Below, one piece after another: positions 1-6,577 of a stretch of 7,554 nucleotides of DNA. The translations under genes were made by a program, and so were the position numbers. Numbering within the stretch: position 1 is the first letter of the stretch; each line of letters starts with the position of its first letter. The notes beneath the pieces were generated by a model. That model was not told where the DNA came from. It searched no databases and worked only from the letters and a program-made list of their open reading frames with translations. Source of the DNA: Eggerthellaceae bacterium (GTDB taxonomy: Bacteria > Actinomycetota > Coriobacteriia > Coriobacteriales > Eggerthellaceae); NCBI GenBank assembly GCA_017459485.1, contig JAFUCW010000345.1:1-7554 (forward strand), in the 5' to 3' direction.

Positions 1-1
1 C

Positions 2-787
2 TTCAACGTGCCGGCAGGCAGCTTCCAGTCGGGCCTTGCTGCAGTGGACTCCGGCCAGTACAGCGAAGTGATGAAGCAGGTGGGCGGCGGTAACCCGTGG
101 GCGTCGGGCGCTTCGTATGCCGGCTTCGTCATCCTGTGGTTCGCCGCCTTCATTGCCGAAATCGGCGCGAAGAACAAGCTCAAGGAAGTCAACATCGGCA
201 TGACGTTGTCCATCGTCTTCATCGCCCTTACGGCTACGGTGGCATGCATCGCGTTGATATCGCATATCGAAGAAACCTCGAGCGCGGCCATCCCGATCCT
301 TTTCCTGGCAAACGCCATCAACCCAGGCTTTTCCGTGGTTCTGGCCATCATCATTTTCACGGGCATTTACACCACGTCGGTTCCGCTACTGTGGACAGGC
401 GTCAAGGCTGTAGCGAAAGAGGGCACGCAGCGCTACAAGATCGGCATCGTGGTTGGCGGCATCATCGGTTGCGTGGTCGCCCTGTTCGTCGACTATCGCG
501 TACTGGTAAATGTCCTCTACGGATTGAACGGCTACCTTGGATTCATCCTAGTCGCATTCATGATCATCTACGATATTCGCACGCGCCTGAGCACGAAGCA
601 CGCCGCGCCCATAGGCCCAGTTCTTGGCGGCTACGAAGGCGCAAGTGAGACCGCTGCAGGCCAGGTTTCCGATGTGGCTCAGGTTTCCAGCCCCGTCCAA
701 GATGCCAAGGCGGCCATGAACACCGAGGCAGGCCAGGTTTCCGACGCAGCCCCTAACGCCGAGGCAGGCGACGCAGATTCCGCATAG
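2..787 (+). CDS. YkvI-like multi-pass membrane protein, 3' part only
   Basis: This frame is open from the first full codon of the window, so the true start lies upstream; 261 residues are visible. It is an integral membrane protein with about five hydrophobic segments (roughly residues 37-54, 66-88, 97-130, 147-165 and 172-192). The loop-plus-helix containing PILFLANAINPG (98-109) and IFTGIYTTSVPL (118-129) recalls the conserved TT-containing stretch of the YkvI family (COG3949), which is related to APC/NSS-type transporters; no substrate is established for it. The last 65 or so residues are hydrophilic, Ala/Glu/Asp/Ser-rich and probably cytosolic, with an imperfect repeat (AGQVSDVA, then AGQVSDAA) that is not expected for a transporter core. 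A strong hairpin terminator follows, so it probably ends its transcription unit. The membrane nature is certain; the family call is from pattern memory. Confidence 0.6.
   Translation, partial: FNVPAGSFQSGLAAVDSGQYSEVMKQVGGGNPWASGASYAGFVILWFAAFIAEIGAKNKLKEVNIGMTLSIVFIALTATVACIALISHIEETSSAAIPILFLANAINPGFSVVLAIIIFTGIYTTSVPLLWTGVKAVAKEGTQRYKIGIVVGGIIGCVVALFVDYRVLVNVLYGLNGYLGFILVAFMIIYDIRTRLSTKHAAPIGPVLGGYEGASETAAGQVSDVAQVSSPVQDAKAAMNTEAGQVSDAAPNAEAGDADSA
656..744 (+). repeat. 17-nt direct repeat pair in the tail of the YkvI-like gene
   Basis: GCAGGCCAGGTTTCCGA occurs exactly at 656-672 and again at 728-744, in the same reading frame (72 nt apart), encoding AGQVSD both times. A partial third copy (CAGGTTTCC) sits near 680-688. 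This looks like an internal duplication that lengthened the hydrophilic C-terminal tail. Confidence 0.75.
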
Positions 788-830
788 ACAGACAGGCCTT
801 TAGCACCAGCAAAAGAAACCAAGGCGACAG

Positions 831-872
831 GTGCGGTAGGGGGTGGTCCGCCATCCCCTACCGCACTTATTG
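831..872 (+). terminator. Strong hairpin terminator after the YkvI-like gene
   Basis: GTGCGGTAGGGGGTGG (831-846) pairs with 851-866 to give a 16-bp stem with one G-T wobble and a TCCG tetraloop of the UNCG type. The stem starts 44 nt after the stop codon at 785-787. It is followed by only a short T-rich tract (TTATT), so intrinsic termination is likely but the U-tract is weak. The symmetrical stem could also block transcription from the opposite side. Confidence 0.75.
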
Positions 873-912
873 CATCTCTAAGACTACCAAGGAGGCATCC
901 GAAAGGGGAGCT

Positions 913-974
913 GACATCTGACAGGGGCACCCCCGTCCCCTTGTCAGACGTCCGCACCCCCCTTGTCAGATGTC
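913..974. repeat. REP-like palindromic repeat cluster, upstream copy
   Basis: GACATCTGACAGGGG (913-927) faces CCCCTTGTCAGACGTC (937-952), an inverted repeat with one indel and one mismatch and a 9-nt loop. A further right-hand arm, CCCCTTGTCAGATGTC (959-974), can pair with the same left arm instead, so two alternative hairpins are possible. The arm sequence GACATCTGACAAGGGG is the same as the outer arms of the repeat at 2639-2753, on the far side of the transporter gene. It resembles REP/BIME-type intergenic elements. No transposase is present in the window. Confidence 0.7.
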
Positions 975-989
975 TAAACGAAGGCTATG

Positions 990-998
990 TGATATCGT
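990..998 (+). promoter_or_regulatory. Candidate extended -10 for leaderless transporter mRNA
   Basis: TGATATCGT fits an extended -10 (TGnTAnnnT). A start point about 7 nt downstream would fall at or next to the ATG at 1005, giving a leaderless transcript. This fits the absence of a Shine-Dalgarno sequence just before that ATG: the nearest purine-rich run, GAAGG at 980-984, is 20 nt away. No well-spaced -35 is visible. Confidence 0.3.
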
Positions 999-1004
999 AG
1001 ACGC

Positions 1005-2594
1005 ATGTTCGGGACCAAAACAAACCAACGTATCTTCCGAATCCAGGGCGGGAACATCGGAGATGCCTGCACGTTTGTCGAAAGCCTGCTAGAACACAGG
1101 GACGTCAACAAAGAAACGGCGTCGGAGACCCTTCTCGTTGCCGAAGCTCTCTTGCAAAAAATCGTCGACTACGGCATTGACGAAGATACAGACCTGGAAA
1201 TCAGAGGAGCAGACCGGCTTGGAGAATTTCGAATCACTTTCGGGTTCGAAGGAAGGGTGTTCGCACGTGGCGAAGACACGCAGGATTCCGTAGAAGATAG
1301 AATTCTCGACGCTTATGACGACAAGCTCGACTACAGCTACCGATCGGGCTACAATGCAATCAGCATCTCGGTGAACAGGAGTCGCCGAACGTCGGTGCGT
1401 GCCTGCGCGGTCGCAACCTTGGCAGCCATCATCGCCTACCTCCCTTTAAGCCTCCTGTTCGATGCACGCGGACAGGAAGGACTGCTCGAAAACTACGTCT
1501 TTCCCCTCGAGCAGATGTATGCCAACGCCATGCTTATGGTTGGCGCCCCAATGACGTTCTTTTCGCTCCTCAAGAACCTGACGGATACCTATGTCGTGTC
1601 CCAAAGAGATTCCGACGTGCGCTGGCTCCAACTGCGCACATTTGCAACCTCTGCATTTGCCATACTAGTGGCGTTCGTGACGTTTTTCGCCGTAAGCATA
1701 GCAGTTTCCGGCGTAGCTGGAGAAGAATCTGCATTCGGCGGTTCGCTCAACCGTTCGTTTGCCGATGTCGTCACCTCGCTCATAACCCCCAGCATCTTCG
1801 AGCCCTTCGAGGCCGTCTCCCCCATTCCGCTTTTGGCCGTAGCCCTTTTGTGCACCTACGCACTGTGTTCTACAGGCAAGTACTTCGACGCCTTGCGGCA
1901 GGCAATGATGGCCTGCTATGTGCTCTTCTCCCGCATGCTGCACGTCATCATCGCCGCACTGCCTCTCTTCTGCTTTCTCGCAGTCATGGACGTGCTTCTT
2001 GATTCGGGCATTGAAAGCCTCGTTGAAATGATGGGCTATCTAGTAATAGGTATTGCGTGCACGCTGCTGCTATTTGCCACCTATGTTGTCAGGCTGCGTT
2101 TCCACGGCGTTCAGGTAATCCCCTTCGCGAAAAAGCTCATTCCGCTTCTTCGCGAGAATGGCATAATCGGGTCTGCCATCGACGCGGCACCGTACAACGT
2201 CAGGTACTGCTCGAAAGTCTTTGGGATGAATCGTGCGAAACTCGAAAGAAACCTGCCGGTACTCGCCGAACTGAATCTGGATGGCAACTGCTCCATCCTT
2301 ATGTTCTACACGCTCCTTTTCATGTTTGTGACAGCCACGGAGGTCTCGTGGCTCAATCTTATTGGGCTGGCACTGCTCATCTTGTTCCTCTCGCTCGGGG
2401 CACCAAACCAGCCAGGGAGCATCCTGATCGGCATGTTGATAGTCACCACGTATCTGAACACGTCCGGAGTAATATGCGACGCCATCATCTTGGAAGCCTT
2501 TTTCGGAAGCGCGCAGAATCTTATCAACGTTGTCGGCGACATCGTCATGGTCGCAATCGACGACAGCAAAGAGAAAGCACGTGCGGAACAATGA
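1005..2594 (+). CDS. SDF-family cation symporter with N-terminal degenerate HATPase-like domain
   Basis: 529 residues. The C-terminal two-thirds, from about residue 131, is a dicarboxylate/amino acid:cation symporter (SDF family, PF00375; the GltPh/DctA/SstT group). NLDGN (424-428) stands for the family NMDGT motif, SLGAPNQPGS (463-472) for the HP2 tip, and NVVGD (508-512) for the TM8 NVxGD motif. Sodium-site residues are kept, but substrate-site ones are not: by alignment to GltPh from memory, Arg397 is Gln504, Asp394 is Gly501, Thr398 is Asn505, and the Ser-rich HP1 tip is replaced by DAAPYN (393-398). Residues 1-125 are soluble and lie before the first membrane helix. Their predicted pattern (E47-A-L-L-Q51, then beta-rich EFRITFGFEG) resembles RsbW/histidine-kinase ATPase folds, but the N-box Asn is Gln and no DxGxG is seen. 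The gene stands alone. The start is fixed by an in-frame stop at 990-992. Substrate unknown. Confidence 0.75.
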   Translation: MFGTKTNQRIFRIQGGNIGDACTFVESLLEHRDVNKETASETLLVAEALLQKIVDYGIDEDTDLEIRGADRLGEFRITFGFEGRVFARGEDTQDSVEDRILDAYDDKLDYSYRSGYNAISISVNRSRRTSVRACAVATLAAIIAYLPLSLLFDARGQEGLLENYVFPLEQMYANAMLMVGAPMTFFSLLKNLTDTYVVSQRDSDVRWLQLRTFATSAFAILVAFVTFFAVSIAVSGVAGEESAFGGSLNRSFADVVTSLITPSIFEPFEAVSPIPLLAVALLCTYALCSTGKYFDALRQAMMACYVLFSRMLHVIIAALPLFCFLAVMDVLLDSGIESLVEMMGYLVIGIACTLLLFATYVVRLRFHGVQVIPFAKKLIPLLRENGIIGSAIDAAPYNVRYCSKVFGMNRAKLERNLPVLAELNLDGNCSILMFYTLLFMFVTATEVSWLNLIGLALLILFLSLGAPNQPGSILIGMLIVTTYLNTSGVICDAIILEAFFGSAQNLINVVGDIVMVAIDDSKEKARAEQ

Positions 2595-2638
2595 CGGAAT
2601 GGTAAAGTGTGCCTGACTCGCTTCATCATAGGCTCACT

Positions 2639-2753
2639 AGGGGACATCTAGGGGACATCTGACAAGGGACAGGTCATTTGTCATATATCCTCTTGCAAGG
2701 TATGTCATATAACAAATATGACAAGTGGCCTGTCCCCTTGTCAGATGTCAGAT
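2639..2753. repeat. Large REP-like inverted repeat between convergent genes
   Basis: The left arm 2654-2686 and right arm 2716-2749 are reverse complements over about 33 nt, with two mismatches and one indel, around a 29-nt spacer. Both outer ends read GACATCTGACAAGGG on their own strand, the same arm as at 913-974. Just outside, AGGGGACATCT is duplicated in tandem (2639-2649 and 2650-2660), and GTCAGAT is duplicated on the right (2740-2746 and 2747-2753). An alternative inner hairpin, TGTCATAT/ATATGACA (2703-2710 with 2716-2723, 5-nt loop), competes with the long stem. Lying between a plus-strand stop at 2594 and a minus-strand stop at 2748-2750, it may act as a bidirectional terminator, though no clear U-tract is present. 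Its right end overlaps the last codons of the macrodomain gene. Confidence 0.8.
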
Positions 2754-3545
2754 GCCCCCTTTCATCCCAAGGATGCTACGGTACAGACGCTCGTCTACCG
2801 CTCCGAACACGTTGAAGACAACCGCCATGCTTGACTGCCGATCATCGAGCCACGAACGAACCGTATCCACCGCAATCGCAGCCGCCTGATCCTGCGGAAA
2901 CCCGAACACACCCGTGCTTATGCAGCAAAACGCAATCGAGCCCAATCCTTCTGCAGCAGCAGCGTCAAGGCAGCTTTCGTAGCACGACGCCAGCTGCCTG
3001 CGGTGAACCTCGGTCGGATTCCCCGCCGCGATGGGTCCAACCGTGTGCACGACGCGCTTAGAGGGAAGATTGAACGCGTCGGTGATCTTCGCCTGGCCGG
3101 TGGGCTCCTCATGTCCCTGTGCTTCCATGATGCGATTGCATTCGATGCGCAACTGCACGCCTGCGAACGTGTGGATGGCGTTGTCGATGCAATAGTGCAA
3201 AGGGGCCCAGCACCCGAGCCTCTGGGAGTTCGCGGCATTCACGATGGCATCTGACGCAAAGGTGGTTATGTCACCACGCCACAAGCGCAACCGGCCGTCA
3301 ACGGGTGCATGCTCCGCATCCTCCAGCCCATGGATGCCCGCTTCTGCGATAAGCCCCTGCAAAAGCTCGTCTTGCAACGCCGTGAACTCATCGCTCGCAG
3401 GCCATGGCGGACGCGTGTTCACCAAGGCGCGAAACTGCAACCACGGGTCGGTTTCCTTGACGATATCGAGCGCACGCTGGCCGCGCTCCTCTTCGAGCAT
3501 GCGAACGAGCTGCTCGACCACGTCCGTCTTTCGTTTCGGCTCCAT
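2748..3545 (-). CDS. Zinc-macrodomain protein-ADP-ribose hydrolase
   Basis: 265 residues. The macrodomain covers about 85-262 and is the zinc-dependent bacterial type, which removes ADP-ribose from modified proteins in the cytosol. Visible motifs are RGDIT (90-94) and IVNAANS (101-107) for ADP-ribose binding, GCWAPLHYCIDNAIH (111-125) with Cys112, His117 and Cys119 as probable zinc ligands, GQAKITDAFNLP (150-161), HTVGP (167-171), CISTGVFGFP (208-217) and a closing VFNVFG (243-248). Residues 1-80 form the helical N-terminal extension usual in this subgroup (S. aureus SauMacro type). In Staphylococcus and Streptococcus the gene often sits with a SirTM sirtuin and lipoate-ligase/GcvH-L genes; none of those is adjacent here, so its substrate cannot be inferred from context. 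The start is supported by GAGAGGGA (complement of 3550-3557) 4 nt before the ATG. The C-terminal codons run into the inverted repeat. Confidence 0.92.
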   Translation of the reverse strand: MEPKRKTDVVEQLVRMLEEERGQRALDIVKETDPWLQFRALVNTRPPWPASDEFTALQDELLQGLIAEAGIHGLEDAEHAPVDGRLRLWRGDITTFASDAIVNAANSQRLGCWAPLHYCIDNAIHTFAGVQLRIECNRIMEAQGHEEPTGQAKITDAFNLPSKRVVHTVGPIAAGNPTEVHRRQLASCYESCLDAAAAEGLGSIAFCCISTGVFGFPQDQAAAIAVDTVRSWLDDRQSSMAVVFNVFGAVDERLYRSILGMKGGI

Positions 3546-3680
3546 CGCGTCCCTCTCTATCGTGCCTCAAGCAACTCCGCATTCGACACGTGCCGCCCAA
3601 TCGACCACTGCGCACCCCGTCCTTTGCATGTGCGCGAATGGATACGAACTCGTGACGGATCGGCATCCGTTTGCTTCCAC

Positions 3681-3693
3681 TGGTATGTTACCA
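3681..3693. promoter_or_regulatory. 13-bp palindrome with back-to-back extended -10 matches
   Basis: TGGTATGTTACCA is a perfect palindrome (TGGTA/TACCA around TGT) between two divergent genes. It fits an extended -10 on both strands: TGG-TATGTT reading right and TGG-TAACAT reading left. That would give leaders of about 80 nt for the membrane-protein gene and about 130 nt for the macrodomain gene. It could instead be a regulator's operator. No clear -35 is seen on either side. The rest of 3546-3778 shows no gene. Confidence 0.35.
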
Positions 3694-3778
3694 ATTACAC
3701 TTGTGTCATAGTGAGCGCCCCCAAAAAGCTGCACGAACACGCAGGAAGTACTCGCATCAAGACGAAAGGCGAACGGCC

Positions 3779-5611
3779 ATGCAAATTGAGGCCACCGAGC
3801 GAATGACCGCTCCTCGGAAAGACGCTCTTTCCACAGACCATTCGTCTGCAAGCGCGCTGCATGCGAAGCGCTGGCTTGCCTACCTTCCCAAAGCGGCCGT
3901 TCTCTTTGGTCTGCTCCTCCTGATTGCGCGCACGGCGCCCTCGTGGCCCCCAGCGGGCATCGCGCTTGCCTGGGCGCTCCTCAGCGGTGGCTGCGCCGTG
4001 GGGTTTGCCTACCATGCGGTTGTCCGCAAGGCGCTTCGCCAACTGACTCTCCAGGAAGGCGGAAAGCTTGCACGATTGAACGGCGGACGCATCTTGAGCC
4101 TTGTCGTCTCGTTCGTTGCATCGGCCCTCTGCATGGCAGGGCTGATGATCGAAGCACCTAAATGGCACCCCGAAGTATGGGGCCTAATTGCCCTTTCCGT
4201 CTTCGCCTACATCGGCATCTACCTGCTGATGAACAAGTTTCTAAGCGGGGAATACGCCGCGCCGTTCAGAGAATCGCGCACGGTCGCATGGAGCAGCGCG
4301 ATCGTTGCCCTGTTCTTATGCGCAGCGTACGCGGTGCTCGTCGCTCTCCAACCTGCGGTCACCTACACCAGCGCTGCCGAGGCGTTTGCGCTTGCTCCCC
4401 AACCGTTTGCGGAGTCTTCCTCGCCACTCATGGTCGAGCTGGGGAAGTACACGGCACTTGCCGACGGCCTGGTCGCATACGGTACTTCGAAGGCCGCCGA
4501 AGTGTCCTCCGGGGGCTACCTTGCCTGGATGATCGCCCTTCATGCCTCCGCGTTTTTCGGCATAGCAACCCTGATCGGGCTATGCTCGCTTGAATGGAGC
4601 GAGCTCAAAAAGGTGTTCCTTCCTCTTTCGGGGGGCCAAGCGCCTGTCAAGCGCTACGCTGCAACCGCTGCCGCGCTTCCGCTCGTTCTTGCTGTGGGGT
4701 TTTTCGCCGCCGACGCGACGGCTGCACGCATGACCGAAAGCAATGGGTACACCGCAGCCGAGCAGTTCATCCGCAACCAGGTGGGAGTTGCCGCTGCCGT
4801 GATCGACGGCAAGTACTACGACCAGGTGGCCGTCGACAATCTGGTCGCACAAGCCAAAGCCAACTCCGCCGCACTTGCCCAGGAAGCAGAAGCGACGCTC
4901 ACACCTCTGGTCAACGGTTACTTCGATGCCTGCGTTGCCAATGTGGATGGCTACCTTGACTGGTACTACAGCCTGCCTGCCGACTACGAGCGCCTTGGAC
5001 AGATGATCATCGGATCGGCCGAAAGCTACGCACAAGAGCAATTCGAGGCGCGCATCGCCGAAGGCGTCGACGACGCGCAACTATCAAGCGCCTTCGAAAC
5101 CTTCAGCGAACGTGCCGCAGCTCTTGAATCCGATCTGAACAGGAAGCTCGCCGACTACGAAGTGCGCAACGTCCCCGACTGGCTGATAAAGAAAAACGAG
5201 GTCCTGAACAGCGACTTCCTTGCGAGCCCCCTCCAACCCGCCCACAGGATTATGGACACGAGCACCCGGCTGGGCATCAGCGGCGCAGCAGGCGTGGTCA
5301 CGGGAATTGTCGTGAAGCGCATCACCCAGCGGGCGCTCACGAAGCCGTTCTTCAGCAAAATCGCTTCGCGCATCGCAAGCACCCTTGCCAGCCGCGGCGT
5401 AGGGGCAGCCGCAGGCGGGGTCGTGGGGTCGCCGGCGGGACCTGCGGGAGTTGTCGCAGGCATCGCCATAGGGACCGCCGCAAGCGTCGGCGTCGACTAC
5501 GGCTTGCTCAAAATCGACGAAGCGCAGAACCGCGAGGGCTATCGGGACGAAATCGTGGAGACCATAGAAGAGTCGCGCGCCGAAATGCTCGACGCGGTCA
5601 AGATCGAGTAG
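3779..5611 (+). CDS. Unrecognised multi-pass membrane protein with large helical extracytoplasmic domain
   Basis: 610 residues from the ATG at 3779, chosen because AAAGGCG (3765-3771) lies 7 nt upstream; the open frame extends back to 3671 but that part does not look like protein. No family is recognised. Hydrophobic segments lie near 36-53, 58-81, 104-124, 133-152, 169-191, 246-268 and 293-312. Residues about 313-490 form a soluble, acidic, helix-rich domain, probably outside the membrane, with the aromatic motif LDWYYSLPADYERL (393-406); I half-remember a similar motif in uncharacterised proteobacterial membrane proteins but cannot name the family. Residues 498-572 are Gly/Ala-rich with glycine-zipper spacing (GVGAAAGGVVG at 540-550), then a charged tail that ends DYGLLKIDEAQNREGYRDEI and a short helix. 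The glycine-rich part could be a membrane hairpin. It is transcribed alone, divergent from the macrodomain gene and convergent with the methyltransferase gene. Confidence 0.8.
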   Translation: MQIEATERMTAPRKDALSTDHSSASALHAKRWLAYLPKAAVLFGLLLLIARTAPSWPPAGIALAWALLSGGCAVGFAYHAVVRKALRQLTLQEGGKLARLNGGRILSLVVSFVASALCMAGLMIEAPKWHPEVWGLIALSVFAYIGIYLLMNKFLSGEYAAPFRESRTVAWSSAIVALFLCAAYAVLVALQPAVTYTSAAEAFALAPQPFAESSSPLMVELGKYTALADGLVAYGTSKAAEVSSGGYLAWMIALHASAFFGIATLIGLCSLEWSELKKVFLPLSGGQAPVKRYAATAAALPLVLAVGFFAADATAARMTESNGYTAAEQFIRNQVGVAAAVIDGKYYDQVAVDNLVAQAKANSAALAQEAEATLTPLVNGYFDACVANVDGYLDWYYSLPADYERLGQMIIGSAESYAQEQFEARIAEGVDDAQLSSAFETFSERAAALESDLNRKLADYEVRNVPDWLIKKNEVLNSDFLASPLQPAHRIMDTSTRLGISGAAGVVTGIVVKRITQRALTKPFFSKIASRIASTLASRGVGAAAGGVVGSPAGPAGVVAGIAIGTAASVGVDYGLLKIDEAQNREGYRDEIVETIEESRAEMLDAVKIE

Positions 5612-5627
5612 CGACCGACCACGTTTC

Positions 5628-5647
5628 GGCACAAGGCGCAGCGTGCC
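5628..5647. terminator. Weak hairpin between convergent genes
   Basis: GGCAC (5628-5632) can pair with GTGCC (5643-5647) across a 10-nt loop in the 44-nt gap between two convergent stop codons. The stem is short and no T-run follows on either strand, so a role in termination is only a possibility. Confidence 0.2.
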
Positions 5648-5655
5648 TCCTTGGG

Positions 5656-6510
5656 TTAGACTCGCAGCTGCCAGAACGCCACAGCGCTCGCTGCTGCCAC
5701 ATTGAGCGAGTCAACCCCTTCGCGCATGGGTATTTTCGCCACGTAGTCGCACGAGGCAATGGTGGAAGCTGCCAGCCCATCGCCTTCGGTTCCAAGCACA
5801 AGGGCAAGCCGGTCTTCGGCTGCCAATTCGGGCGCGTCGATAGAGTGGGCGTCGTCGCTCAACGCGAGTGCAACCGTCCTGAACCCTTCCCGGGAAAGAA
5901 GCGCAAGGCCCGCTTCCGGCCAATCTGCCAAGCTACTGCCAATGCGCGTCCAAGGAACCTGGAAGACCGTACCCATCGACACGCGCACGCAACGACGATA
6001 GAGCGGGTCGCAGCATGTTGGCGTAACGAGCACTGCGTCTATGCCAAGCGCTGCCGCACTGCGAAACAGCGCGCCCACATTGGTGTGGTCAACAATTCCC
6101 TCGAGCACCGCCACACGTCGAGCAATGCCGCCATCCCTGCAGGTGGCAAGGAGGTTTTGCACATCCGGTAGCGCCGGGCGCCGCATCGCGCAAAGCACGC
6201 CGCGCGTCAGCTCAAAACCCGTCAGCAGGGCCAGCACTTCGCTTTCCCCCGTATAGACAGGGAGAGAGGCAGCGTTTTGCTGGGCGCATGCCTGCGCCAC
6301 CAAAGGACGAGCGAGTTCCAGCTTGTCGCGCTCCATGAGAAACGAAAGCGCCACCATGCCTGCGTCAAGCGCCCTTTGAATGACCTTGGGGCTTTCGGCG
6401 ATGAAAACACCCTGTTCAGGTTCGATCCTATTGCGCAGTTGCGCCTCGGTCAGCCTGGAAAACGCCGCAACGCGCTCGTCGTCAAGCGATGCGATCTCGA
6501 CAATGTCCAT
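5656..6510 (-). CDS. SpoU/TrmH-family RNA ribose 2'-O-methyltransferase
   Basis: 284 residues from the chosen start. The protein is a SPOUT-class (SpoU, PF00588) methyltransferase that transfers a methyl group from S-adenosylmethionine to a ribose 2'-OH of rRNA or tRNA. The three family motifs are in order: LEGIVDHTNVGALFRSAAALG (136-156) with Asn144 and Arg150, LVLGTEGDGL (237-246) with Glu242, and IPMREGVDSLNVAAASAVAF (260-279). These form the trefoil-knot cofactor site. Residues 1-110 match the usual N-terminal substrate-binding region (LTEAQLRNRIEPEQGVFIAE, 20-39). The exact RNA target cannot be read from sequence; the layout resembles TsnR/RlmB-type enzymes. The open frame extends to 6594, but a promoter-like -10 (6551-6556) lies inside that extension, and AAGGGAG precedes the ATG at 6510 by about 12 nt, so the shorter start is preferred. 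A single-gene unit. Confidence 0.88.
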   Translation of the reverse strand: MDIVEIASLDDERVAAFSRLTEAQLRNRIEPEQGVFIAESPKVIQRALDAGMVALSFLMERDKLELARPLVAQACAQQNAASLPVYTGESEVLALLTGFELTRGVLCAMRRPALPDVQNLLATCRDGGIARRVAVLEGIVDHTNVGALFRSAAALGIDAVLVTPTCCDPLYRRCVRVSMGTVFQVPWTRIGSSLADWPEAGLALLSREGFRTVALALSDDAHSIDAPELAAEDRLALVLGTEGDGLAASTIASCDYVAKIPMREGVDSLNVAAASAVAFWQLRV

Positions 6511-6550
6511 AGCGAACACCCGCTCCCTTGTGGCTGTAGGTCTTTCGCTC

Positions 6551-6577
6551 ATTCTACACCGCAGGCGACCCGAGCAA
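6551..6577 (-). promoter_or_regulatory. Candidate promoter of the SpoU methyltransferase gene
   Basis: On the minus strand TAGAAT (complement of 6551-6556) matches a -10 box. TTGCTC (complement of 6572-6577) is a -35-like hexamer at a short 15-nt spacing. Transcription would start near 6544, giving a leader of about 33 nt to the ATG at 6510. This argues against the longer ATG starts at 6552 and 6594. Confidence 0.4.

Noticed and set aside
2639..2660. Tandem AGGGGACATCT units as a CRISPR start
   Set aside because: Only two 11-bp units, directly adjacent with no spacers, and part of a palindromic element; no cas genes nearby.
3671..3778. 36-codon upstream extension of the membrane-protein frame
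   Set aside because: The extension overlaps the palindrome and promoter-like region and has no ribosome site at 3671; the ATG at 3779 has a plausible one.
4580..5632. Two long minus-strand open frames (4580-5080 and 5084-5632)
   Set aside because: Both are antisense to the continuous 610-codon membrane-protein gene and have no recognisable domain; they look like codon-bias shadows.
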